64,000 nt of DNA from UBA7332 sp051652645 (GTDB taxonomy: Bacteria > Bacteroidota > Bacteroidia > Bacteroidales > UBA7332). The notes under the pieces are model-generated. The model searched no databases, was not told the origin of the DNA, and worked only from the letters and a program-made list of their open reading frames with translations. The position numbers and the translations under genes are program-made. Shown in pieces: positions 36,052 to 44,665 of the stretch (positions within the stretch are counted from its first letter, which is position 1; every line of letters starts with the position of its first letter). The stretch spans positions 3,617-67,616 of the forward strand of contig JBOFUP010000079.1 of the NCBI GenBank assembly GCA_051652645.1, written 5' to 3'.

Positions 36052-38589
36052 TCAAAGAGCCAATTTAAAACTCATATCTTCTATTTTAATGATGTAAATA
36101 CCACCTTGAGTTAATACAATCTCTTTTTTGTCATTAAGGATATTCTCTCTATGGACTAATAATCCAGTCGTACTATAGAAATTAGCCAATAATGACTGGC
36201 TTGTACTGTTTTCTATAGTTACGGTCAAGTACCCACTTTTGTATACTTTTAGTTGATCTTTGATATTTTCTTCTATGTCTGTAGACTCTGACGTTGTCAC
36301 CTCCAAAGGTAATGAGTTTGCTGAGATTGAATAGCCATTGGTTGATCTTACAACACAGGTGTATTTCGTAGATCCTTTAGCACCCACTACTTGGTGAGTT
36401 GTTAAATTTCCAATGTCTTTGTTGTTGTAATCACCAAGGTAAGTTCTACTAACAGTGAGATCGTGATATCTCATGAATATATCGTCTATTGATAGAGTGT
36501 TAGAAGTGTTACCCCTGCTCCAAGATACCCTTACTCGTTGTGTGTTCTCTGGGAGTTGTTCTGTGTAATATCTTCCTGTAGTAGAGGTGTTAAGTTGGTT
36601 GATTGTTTCAAAACTTTTCCAAGATCCATCAACAAAAACATCTAGTTTTATGCTCCATAGGTCATTATTGTCCAAAACATTGTACCAGAATCCAAAACTC
36701 TCTAGGTTAAACCCATAGTTGGGAGTTGTAATATCTCTTGAGAGGTTTGTTGTTTTCATCGAAGGTGCCGCATCTCCAAATACTTCATTATTGACAGAGA
36801 AACTACCCGATGGGTTTAGCTCACTGTTCATTACACCGTCTGCAAAATCCCAGATTTTGTCAATAATACCATTGTCTATAACAGTTTCAGTATAGATATC
36901 TAGGAGGTAGCTACTAGCTCTTTCAGACTCATTCCAGCTTAGATCAAATCCGTTTTCTAATATATTCGAAGCTAAAATATTAGTTGGTGAGCTCATCACG
37001 AATCCACCAGAAAGTTTAAAGCTTATCTCACCGTCACTCTCTATGATCTCTGTTATTGGTTTTTGCATCAATTCCCCAGACCATAGTCGAGAGCTAGGGG
37101 AGGTGTTGTCTGTAAATTCGCGTTTATTGCTACTTCCTGGATATGGGTCTCCACTCAGAGTCGATTTACTTTGAATATTGTCAGCTGCCTCAATCTCGAA
37201 GCACTGTCTCGAAGAGTTTGCATTAACTTGGTTGTTCAGCCAAGGAGTATTCGATGTGAAATCGAGGTGGTATATCATCATTCCATGACCAGAGAGAGCT
37301 CTATCCCACATTGTTTGTTGGCGATTCTCAATGATGAAATACTCATTGCTATTATTGCTATTTCTTAGAATATATGCTTGATTACTCTCTTGAAGAGGAG
37401 AAAGTGTGTAGTCATCAGCTTTTTCTAGTTCTGTTAGAGATAGCCACCCACTTTTCCATCTCTCCCAAGCATTAAAACTAGGTGGGATGTTACCATTGCC
37501 GTTATACGGACCATTCGCCATTATGCTCCAAGAGTCTAGTCCGAATGCTTGCCCATTAGTGGTGTAGTCTGTGTCGTATGTGTCAGGAAGTCCTAGTATG
37601 TGTGAGAATTCGTGGCAAAATGCACCAATTCCAGACATTCTCAATCCATCTTTATCAGCTAACTCTGATCCACAAGCATAGTCGTTGAATTTTACTCCAT
37701 CTTTTTGTGGAAGCATATTGTCGGTGAGACTTAACAGTAGCTTTAGGTTAGCAGCATGTGGCCATATACTCTCTTGTGGACCACCTTCCGCTTCGCTATA
37801 TCCTGCATAGAATACAAATAGATTATCAGCAAATCCATCTTTGTCGTCATCGAGAGAACTCATCTCAACAGAGCTTAGGTCTACTAATTTCAGTGCATCA
37901 TATACCATCCTAGCAGGATCTCTATCGTAGCCTTCTGAGCCGTTGCCACCATAGCTGCTTAGTGTGTTTGGAAGTGTTATTGGTCCCAATATTTCGAATT
38001 CAGGATCGAATTGCCCCATAGAAACATCTTTGAAATAGTCTTTTGCACTACCCACTTGTCCATATGAGTTTGTGTATCCTGTAGTATTTAGCATATTAGA
38101 GAATTCACTTTTTGGGGATGGAATCTGGAATTTGACATCTGAGAATTCAACTAAAAGAACTAAGCCTTTTTTCTTACCCTTAGCCGACATAGGGCTACTA
38201 ACACTCATTTGTTGTGCTCGGTTAATATAGCTTCTATTATTCTTGGTTGCGATATCCTCTTTGGTTACAAGTATATCTTGATAAATTACATGTTTGTTGC
38301 TAGATAGAAGATTGCTTGTTGCTACAATATTTGAAGGTGTAAAATCACCAGAAATATTTTTAGTTAGATAGACGTAATTTCCTTTTTTATTGGTAGTTAC
38401 GACATATCCATCTGTGGTGGTTCTGAAGTGCATCGACTCATCTCCGTGAAGTTCAATAGTAAGAGTTGATCCGTCAGCGTTTTTAACTAACTGAACGCCA
38501 GGTTTAGCTGGAACTGCTTTGATGTTTGTTGTTGAGATAGCAGTAAGAAGAAGTGCTCCTATGTATCTCAGGCTTCTAAGTTTACTCAT
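36052..38589 (-). CDS. M6-type (InhA-like) secreted metalloprotease with T9SS type A sorting domain
   Basis: 845 residues. A signal peptide (to about 25) is followed by a propeptide region (LVKNADGSTLTIELHGDESM). The catalytic domain has GIGAFCHEFSHILGLPDTYD, with zinc ligands in HEFSH (residues 326-330), and LVLLVEFSDVKF, the usual opening of the M6 domain. The C-terminal half has a jelly-roll/fibronectin type III-like part (about 520-760). The last 75 residues look like a T9SS sorting domain: LKVYKSGYLTVTIEN, FYSTTGLLVHRENI, GGIYIIKIEDMSFKLAL. The protein is thus predicted to be secreted by T9SS. First gene of an operon with LRR lipoprotein 1 and divergent from the LRR cluster. Confidence 0.88.
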   Translation of the reverse strand: MSKLRSLRYIGALLLTAISTTNIKAVPAKPGVQLVKNADGSTLTIELHGDESMHFRTTTDGYVVTTNKKGNYVYLTKNISGDFTPSNIVATSNLLSSNKHVIYQDILVTKEDIATKNNRSYINRAQQMSVSSPMSAKGKKKGLVLLVEFSDVKFQIPSPKSEFSNMLNTTGYTNSYGQVGSAKDYFKDVSMGQFDPEFEILGPITLPNTLSSYGGNGSEGYDRDPARMVYDALKLVDLSSVEMSSLDDDKDGFADNLFVFYAGYSEAEGGPQESIWPHAANLKLLLSLTDNMLPQKDGVKFNDYACGSELADKDGLRMSGIGAFCHEFSHILGLPDTYDTDYTTNGQAFGLDSWSIMANGPYNGNGNIPPSFNAWERWKSGWLSLTELEKADDYTLSPLQESNQAYILRNSNNSNEYFIIENRQQTMWDRALSGHGMMIYHLDFTSNTPWLNNQVNANSSRQCFEIEAADNIQSKSTLSGDPYPGSSNKREFTDNTSPSSRLWSGELMQKPITEIIESDGEISFKLSGGFVMSSPTNILASNILENGFDLSWNESERASSYLLDIYTETVIDNGIIDKIWDFADGVMNSELNPSGSFSVNNEVFGDAAPSMKTTNLSRDITTPNYGFNLESFGFWYNVLDNNDLWSIKLDVFVDGSWKSFETINQLNTSTTGRYYTEQLPENTQRVRVSWSRGNTSNTLSIDDIFMRYHDLTVSRTYLGDYNNKDIGNLTTHQVVGAKGSTKYTCVVRSTNGYSISANSLPLEVTTSESTDIEENIKDQLKVYKSGYLTVTIENSTSQSLLANFYSTTGLLVHRENILNDKKEIVLTQGGIYIIKIEDMSFKLAL

Positions 38590-39624
38590 AATGTTGTAAT
38601 ACAGTCCTTTTAATATTTGATATGTTATAATACTCTAGCCACAGATAGAGGGGCGAATATAGTATATTATTTTATATATTTATCTATTGACAAAAGAAAT
38701 GATAATTATCCTTCTGCAGATACTATTTATTGTATCGCGATATTGGTGAATATAATATAATGATACGCAAAAAATATTTATTTACAAGCTGTATCGTGCA
38801 GCTTTTTACCCTAAATTTACTTCGTTGTGTTTTTGACAATTTGAATTGTATAATTATTCATTTGCTGCCTTTTTAATAGTTTAGAAAAGGAATATCGTCA
38901 CGGTGTAACTTCATAAATTGATAACGTGGAGCGATTCATATATATCCTTTCTTTAATTGCTATCGAGAAGGTCTTTTGTTTGTTTAGTTTAAATCCTTAG
39001 TCTTTTTGGTTAAAATAGTTGGGATTTAGAGTTTAAAGGTACTCTCTTTTCCTCTATTTGTCATCATTTCTTACGTCTTAATATCTATTTTATTGATGTG
39101 GAAGTCTTTTTGTTGATTTAAATTCCTAATGTACAGTTGTTTGTGCTCTTATGTCTTTGTGTTACTTTTTTCAGAGATATTTGAGGTATATTCTTTTCTT
39201 TATTTATAGCTATGTGTCTCTTGTGTTTTTAGAATTGACGTTTTGATAGAATAAGGTCTATCTTGGTTTACAAGATGTCTAATACCCTAAGATTATAGTC
39301 TTTATCCTCTAATTTAAGTGTTTTGATTGATCTGGTTGTTTCTGTTTTTGTGTTGGTTAAATTGTTGATTGTTAGTCTTGTGTGAGTGTTTTAAGGTCTC
39401 TTTTAAACCTCTGCTTATTGCTTAAAATTTACTGGTCTTACTAAATTCTTATATTACATCTTAATGTTTTAAACAAAGATTAACTGTATGCTAATTTCAA
39501 TTAAGGCGTTTAAAGTTTGTGAGGTTTGATATTTTACACTTCTTTTGCAAATGGTAGTTCCGGAAAAGTTCACTCTGGAATTATTTTTTTTTGTTACGGA
39601 TTAATTTGGAGTATATAATATAGA
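38590..39624. other. 1-kb non-coding, T-rich divergent region
   Basis: Separates the divergent M6 protease and LRR genes. No ORF of note in any frame. The first 350 bases are AT-rich and mixed; from about 38940 to 39540 the + strand is strikingly T-rich, with repeated TTTG and CTTTT words. A small hairpin (38786-38791 with 38799-38804, then T5) lies near the M6 side. A strong intrinsic terminator (39558-39592) closes the region just before the LRR operon. No exact TAnnTTTG element was found, so the promoters are not located. It may encode a long leader or an RNA. Confidence 0.6.
39558..39592 (+). terminator. Intrinsic terminator directly upstream of the LRR operon
   Basis: A 7-bp stem with one G-U pair (39558-39564 with 39574-39580), a 9-base loop, then TTA and nine consecutive T. 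It points toward the LRR operon and ends 33 bases before the ATG at 39625, with no protein gene before it on this strand. This is what an attenuator or the end of a non-coding RNA would look like. Confidence 0.65.
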
Positions 39625-40791
39625 ATGAATTTATTTTACATGAAAAAGTTCTCTTTTTTCTTTTTAGCAGTATTTAGTTTAATGCTGCTATCCTGTGGTG
39701 GTGAATCAGATGGGCCAGGCCCTGAAGTAGTAGATCCAGAGTTGTCTGTGCTTGGAGCACCAGAGGACTATATGGCAAAGCCAGTGCCAGGATTGTTACG
39801 TTTTAGAGTAAAAGCAAATCGTGAATGGGTTGTTACTATTAGTGAAGATGCTAAGTATTGGATCTCTTCTGACATAACTGAAGGTGTTGCATCTGATGAA
39901 GAGCAACCAGTTGTTCTATCTTTCGATAGAAACATAGAAGAGACGCAAAGCAGAAGTGGGATGGTTAATATTTCGCTTAAGAATGATCCTAGTAAAAGTG
40001 TAACTATAAATATTTCTCAAAAATCAGAGTATCTCTTTGTTCAAGATAGTTTGGCTCTTGTGGAGATTCGTAATGCACTTAATGGTGATAACTGGAATAA
40101 GAAGTGGGATCTTTCTACTAATGTTTCTTCATGGGTTGGAGTAGGCATGAGCGAGATTCAAGATGTTCGTCGCGTAGTTACTGTTTGGTTTGCGGCTTCG
40201 AATAACGTAGAAGGGGAGTTTCCAAAAGCATTCTCAAAACTTTCTGCTTTAGGTGGAATTCAATTTGTTAATGAATCTAAGCTGACTGGTTCTATTCCAA
40301 ATGAGTTGGGAGGTCTTAAGATGTTCGAAAAGTTATTCTTGACAAATTGTGCTGTTGGAGGTGCTATACCAGGAGCTCTTAAGAATTGTCCTCTTCTTGA
40401 TGCAATAGCTATTGAGGGTTGTGAATTTACCTCTATCGATGATGAAGTTGGTGAAATTCCTTCTCTTATTGGTTTTACCGTTAATGGTTGCAAGCTAGAG
40501 GGTAACCTTTCTGAGCAAAACTGGTACAAGAAAATGACTAATGTTGTTCTTCTTGATATTTCAGGCAACAATTTGGAAGGTATATTTCCTGAGACTTTCT
40601 TAAATGGTAAGTCAGGTTTAATATCATTGGCTTTTAATGGTAATAGATTTGTAGGAGATTTTCCTGAAGCATTAGCTGCAAAGAAACCTCTAATGGAGAA
40701 TTCAGAGTCTGCCATCAATATTTGTCCTCAGCAAGAAGGGTATGGCTTTACGGCTGGAACTTGTCCAGAGTACTCAGATAGTTCTCTGTAA
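39625..40791 (+). CDS. BACON-LRR surface lipoprotein 2
   Basis: 388 residues from 39625; the ATG at 39640 (MKKFSFFFLAVF) is an equally good start. Lipobox LLSC then GGESDG. A BACON-like domain (about 38-140, ending VTINISQKS) is followed by the cap YLFVQDSLALVEIRNALNGD and NVSSWVGVGMSE, then a short LRR tract of about 7 repeats (VEGEFPKAFSKLSALGGIQF, LTGSIPNELGGLKMFEKLFL). It ends NICPQQEGYGFTAGTCPEY. Smallest of the five paralogues. First gene of a four-gene LRR run with gaps of 36, 19 and 33 bases. Probable surface ligand-binding lipoprotein; ligand unknown. Confidence 0.83.
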   Translation: MNLFYMKKFSFFFLAVFSLMLLSCGGESDGPGPEVVDPELSVLGAPEDYMAKPVPGLLRFRVKANREWVVTISEDAKYWISSDITEGVASDEEQPVVLSFDRNIEETQSRSGMVNISLKNDPSKSVTINISQKSEYLFVQDSLALVEIRNALNGDNWNKKWDLSTNVSSWVGVGMSEIQDVRRVVTVWFAASNNVEGEFPKAFSKLSALGGIQFVNESKLTGSIPNELGGLKMFEKLFLTNCAVGGAIPGALKNCPLLDAIAIEGCEFTSIDDEVGEIPSLIGFTVNGCKLEGNLSEQNWYKKMTNVVLLDISGNNLEGIFPETFLNGKSGLISLAFNGNRFVGDFPEALAAKKPLMENSESAINICPQQEGYGFTAGTCPEYSDSSL

Positions 40792-40827
40792 TTTTATTCG
40801 TAATATTAATTCTAAACAAATATTTTC

Positions 40828-42663
40828 ATGAAGTTAAAACAATTAAGTGCAAAGTGGTTTTCACTTGCACTCCTAATGGGTGCAGTAGCATTAACAGGGT
40901 GTAGTGAGAAGGACGAGGATGTTATCCCTACCAACCCAATTTTGGAGCTAGGAGCCTCGACTCTAGAGTTTTCATACGAAACAGAGACTAAATCGGTTGA
41001 TTTTGAGTCTAACTACTCTTGGACGGCATTGAAACCTTCCGATGCTAGATGGGTACAGATTCTTCCTTCAGATGCAGGAAGTTCAACCGATGGTATTACG
41101 CAGCTTCAGTTCGTAGTTGACGTTAATACAGCTGCAACAGACCGTCAGGCGGTTATTCGTTTTGTTCACGATAAAGGTAATACAGAGACTAGTATCGTAA
41201 TCAAGCAATCAGCATTTATTCTTCACCCAGAACAATATAAGGACTCTTTAGCTCTTGTGAAACTTTACAACGACTGTAAAGGTTATGGATGGTCTGATGC
41301 GTGGGACCTAGAAGTTCCTTTCGAGGAGTGGTATGGTGTTACTACTGACTTGATTAATGGTCAAAAACGTGTTACAGAGATTGATCTTGTAAACAGAGGT
41401 GTTTCAGGAGCTCTTCCTGAGCAGTTGACAGACCTTACTGAGCTTAAGAAATTTGTTATCTATAGCGCAACTATCAATACTACTTTCCCAGCTTGGTTCA
41501 GCAAGATGCCTAAACTAACATTCTTGGCTCTGCCAGCTTGTGGTCTTACGGGTGAACTTCCAGAGGAGATTTATGAGATGAGCCAACTTACTCGTCTTGA
41601 CTTGTGGGAGAATCTTGAACTTGGTGGAACAATCTCGTCTAAGATAGGTCAATTGACAAATCTAGAGGTTTTAGATTGGAGAACTTGTGCTTTCACAGGC
41701 GCTATTCCTTCAGAGATAGGTAACTTGACAAAACTGAAATCTATCTACCTTCTAAACAATCAATTCTCTGGTTCTATACCATCATCAATAGGTAACCTAA
41801 CAGAACTGACAACTATTATTCTTTCAAACAATAAGTTGACAGGGTCAATACCTACTACAATTGGTAACTTGAAGAACCTAGAGGTTTTTGATGTTAATGA
41901 GAATGATATGAGTGGCACTCTTCCAACAGAACTAGGAGATTGTCCTCAGCTTTGGGATCTTCGTGGTATGAACAACGCATTTAGTGGTGAAATCCCTGCT
42001 GAGATTGGTGCTCTACCAAACTTGATGATCTTCACAATGAATGGAAATCAACTCTCTGGTTCAATCCCTGAGACTTTTGCTGCAAATACAGAGTTGGTTC
42101 ACTTGGTAGTTAAAGATAATCAACTGACAGGTACTATAGACTCACGTTTCTCTAAACTAGAGACTTTAGCTCTTTCTGATAACGATTTTGAGGGTGAGAT
42201 TCCACAAGAAATTTTCTTATCATATACTATGGAAGAGTTAGGTCTAGGTGGAAACACTAAGCTTTACGGTGAAGTGCCAAGCACATTCTTCTCGCGTGGT
42301 AATTTCATTAATGTAAATCTTAATGGTATCAAAGAGCTAGAAGGTATGTTCCCAGAAGATCTTACTAATATGTATATGTCTAACTTTGATATTGGTGGTT
42401 GTAGCTTCTCAGGTACTATTCCTTCAGATATCTTCTTGGTAAAAGACCTTGTTACATTGGATCTTTCAGAGAATAACTTTGAAGGAAATATTCCTGTAAC
42501 TGCTAAATCAGCTACTCTTTTGCATAGCTTCAGAGTTAATGGTAACCGCCTAACAGGAGAAATTGACCCAATCATTAAAACTCATGAAAACTGGAATAGC
42601 TGGAATGCTCACCAGTTTATTTGTCCTCAACAGGAGGGTTACGGATTGACAGGTTGTCAATAA
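40828..42663 (+). CDS. BACON-LRR surface lipoprotein 3 (plant-type LRR consensus)
   Basis: 611 residues. Lipobox LTGC followed by SEKDEDV. BACON-like domain about 37-130 (ending TSIVIKQSAF), then the cap YKDSLALVKLYNDCKGYGWS and FEEWYGVTTDLINGQKRV. About 16 LRRs follow, the central ones very regular with the LSGxIPxxIGNLxxL pattern (for example GNLTELTTIILSNNKLTGSI). This is the consensus best known from plant LRR proteins but also frequent in Bacteroidetes. It ends FICPQQEGYGLTGCQ. Same operon as its neighbours. Role presumably protein or peptide binding at the surface. Confidence 0.85.
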   Translation: MKLKQLSAKWFSLALLMGAVALTGCSEKDEDVIPTNPILELGASTLEFSYETETKSVDFESNYSWTALKPSDARWVQILPSDAGSSTDGITQLQFVVDVNTAATDRQAVIRFVHDKGNTETSIVIKQSAFILHPEQYKDSLALVKLYNDCKGYGWSDAWDLEVPFEEWYGVTTDLINGQKRVTEIDLVNRGVSGALPEQLTDLTELKKFVIYSATINTTFPAWFSKMPKLTFLALPACGLTGELPEEIYEMSQLTRLDLWENLELGGTISSKIGQLTNLEVLDWRTCAFTGAIPSEIGNLTKLKSIYLLNNQFSGSIPSSIGNLTELTTIILSNNKLTGSIPTTIGNLKNLEVFDVNENDMSGTLPTELGDCPQLWDLRGMNNAFSGEIPAEIGALPNLMIFTMNGNQLSGSIPETFAANTELVHLVVKDNQLTGTIDSRFSKLETLALSDNDFEGEIPQEIFLSYTMEELGLGGNTKLYGEVPSTFFSRGNFINVNLNGIKELEGMFPEDLTNMYMSNFDIGGCSFSGTIPSDIFLVKDLVTLDLSENNFEGNIPVTAKSATLLHSFRVNGNRLTGEIDPIIKTHENWNSWNAHQFICPQQEGYGLTGCQ

Positions 42664-42682
42664 CCAATTAAAAATTAGAGTA

Positions 42683-44632
42683 ATGAGATTACTGAATAGA
42701 GTACTTTTATTATCTACCATTCTCTTCGCTACATTTTCTTGTAGCGTTGAGGATGATGTAGATCAACCTAGAATAGAAATTTCTGTTTCTGAGGTTACAA
42801 TATCGGAGATAGGTGGAGTAGCGACAATAAAGCTTAACGCATCTACTCCTTGGAGAGCGAAGCCTCAAGCTTCTGCAGAGTGGTTGAGCATTGATCCAGA
42901 AAACGGCGTTGCTGGTGAGGATATCGCTATTAATATACATGCTTCGACTTACATTGCAGGTGAATCAAAAGAGGCTATAGTAGATTTTGAACTTCTTGAT
43001 GGGACAAAAACGACTCTTAGAATATTAAGAGGAGATGTAGTTTCAGGACGTGCTACCGACTCTCTTGCATTGGTAGCTTTGTACAATGCAACAGGCGGAG
43101 AGCGTTTTTGGCGTAATCCATGGAATCTAAATTCATCAATGAGTAATTGGGAGGGTGTATCTCTCGAAGAAATTTCAGGTGAACTGCGTGTAACTCGTCT
43201 TATGATGCAGGAGCGAAATATGAGAGGTGAGCTTCCAGAGCAGCTTAGACACATGGATGAGCTAACACAGCTTTCTTTTGAAGCTAACTACCTTTTGACT
43301 GGAGAGTTTCCTGCATTTTTGTTGGAAAATTCAAAACTTCAACTTTTCAATCTTGGAGATAATAAATTTACTGGAGAGATTCCAGCAGAACTTTTTGATC
43401 TTTCGGATTTGACTTGGTTGATTCTTAAAAATAACCAATTTACTGGTGAAATTCCTTCTAATGTTGGTAATGCTACAAATCTGGTAACTCTATTTATAGA
43501 GGGAAATCAGTTTAGTGGCTCTGTACCAGCTTCTATATCCAATTTGGTAAACCTTGAGTACCTAAGTTTAGCTAACAATAATTTGTCAGGAGAACTTCCT
43601 TCTTTCAATAATATGAGCTCTCTTAGTGCATTAGATTTGTCTTCCAATGCAATTTATGAAGATGAAGTTGTAGGTCAATTCCCAGATTTGCAGCCAAATA
43701 TCTACGCTAAGTATATCAGTGGAGGATTCTCTGGAGCATCTCCTAAATTCGAGAATATGCCTAAGTTAGCAGAAGTTTACTTAGGGGTTAACAACTTCTC
43801 GACTTCTCCTGAATTTACTAATTGTCCTGCCATCAAGATTGTTGATGTAAATAGAAATCCATTGGAGTCTTTACACCCATCTTTGATGAATTCAACTTCA
43901 ATTGTTGAATTGTATGCATTTGACTGTAAGTTATCTACTTTGCCTGAGGTGACGATTGATAATGCGACTCTAAATATGTTGATGGTTAATAATAATGTTC
44001 TGGAGTCTATCCATCCATCTATTTCTAAACTATCAAACCTTCAAGAGTTATACATACAAAACAATAAGTTAACAGAACTTCCTGAAGGTCTATCTAATCT
44101 GAAGATTATTGTGATGCTTCAGATGGGTTATAATCAGATAACTAGCTTGCCATCAGATTTCTGGGGTATGACTACCTTAGGTATGTTGTCAATGCCTTGT
44201 AATCCTCTTGTTGCTACATTACCAACAAATGCTTCTGAATTTTTCAATATTAGCATTTTAAATATAAACTGTTGCCAATTTGAAGGTGGTATTTCGGCTC
44301 TTTGGAAAATACCTAGAGCATCTGAAATTCACGCATCACAGAATAACTTTTCTGGAGAATTGGCATCTGATGATGAAGCAAAAGCAGCTCTTAAAGTGAT
44401 CCGTTACCTTTCAGTCCTTACTCTTGATGATAATCAGTTGAGTGGGAATCTACCAGTCGAGCTTGGAAGTGTAGAATCATTAGAGGTTCTTCACTTATAT
44501 AATAACAACTTTTCTGGTACTGTACCTGAAGAGTTGTATCAAACTTCAAACTGGTGTAAATGGGGTCCTTTGAACTACATTAAGAAAGGTAACGAAGGAT
44601 TAATTATGAAAGACGTCTGTGCAGGTAGCTAA
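42683..44632 (+). CDS. BACON-LRR surface lipoprotein 4
   Basis: 649 residues. Lipobox TFSC followed by SVEDDVD. BACON-like domain about 30-118 (PWRAKPQASAEWLSIDPENG), then the cap DSLALVALYNATGGERFW with WEGVSLEEISGELRV. About 18 LRRs of two kinds: SGxIP-type repeats and, in the second half, a shorter LPxxL-type (LQELYIQNNKLTELPEGL). Unlike the other four paralogues it lacks the ICPQQ motif; it ends NEGLIMKDVCAGS after the conserved WCKWGP segment. Third of four LRR genes in the run. Confidence 0.84.
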   Translation: MRLLNRVLLLSTILFATFSCSVEDDVDQPRIEISVSEVTISEIGGVATIKLNASTPWRAKPQASAEWLSIDPENGVAGEDIAINIHASTYIAGESKEAIVDFELLDGTKTTLRILRGDVVSGRATDSLALVALYNATGGERFWRNPWNLNSSMSNWEGVSLEEISGELRVTRLMMQERNMRGELPEQLRHMDELTQLSFEANYLLTGEFPAFLLENSKLQLFNLGDNKFTGEIPAELFDLSDLTWLILKNNQFTGEIPSNVGNATNLVTLFIEGNQFSGSVPASISNLVNLEYLSLANNNLSGELPSFNNMSSLSALDLSSNAIYEDEVVGQFPDLQPNIYAKYISGGFSGASPKFENMPKLAEVYLGVNNFSTSPEFTNCPAIKIVDVNRNPLESLHPSLMNSTSIVELYAFDCKLSTLPEVTIDNATLNMLMVNNNVLESIHPSISKLSNLQELYIQNNKLTELPEGLSNLKIIVMLQMGYNQITSLPSDFWGMTTLGMLSMPCNPLVATLPTNASEFFNISILNINCCQFEGGISALWKIPRASEIHASQNNFSGELASDDEAKAALKVIRYLSVLTLDDNQLSGNLPVELGSVESLEVLHLYNNNFSGTVPEELYQTSNWCKWGPLNYIKKGNEGLIMKDVCAGS

Positions 44633-44665
44633 TTCTAGTTATTTGATCAGTTAACACATTAACTT

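Noticed and set aside
38590..39624. Decayed protein gene in the 1-kb T-rich gap
   Set aside because: All six frames are densely stopped and no fragment resembles the neighbouring families; a non-coding RNA or leader is the better reading.
40260..40718. 152-residue antisense ORF under LRR lipoprotein 2
   Set aside because: It is the shadow of a clear lipoprotein/LRR gene on the other strand; composition reflects reverse-read repeats and no motif is present.
42264..42575. 103-residue antisense ORF under LRR lipoprotein 3
   Set aside because: Same reason: reverse reading of regular LRR codons.
40828..42663. Transfer of LRR genes from plants, because of the plant-type SGxIP repeat consensus
   Set aside because: The repeat type is common in Bacteroidetes; the signal peptide, lipobox and BACON domain are bacterial, and the paralogues share them.
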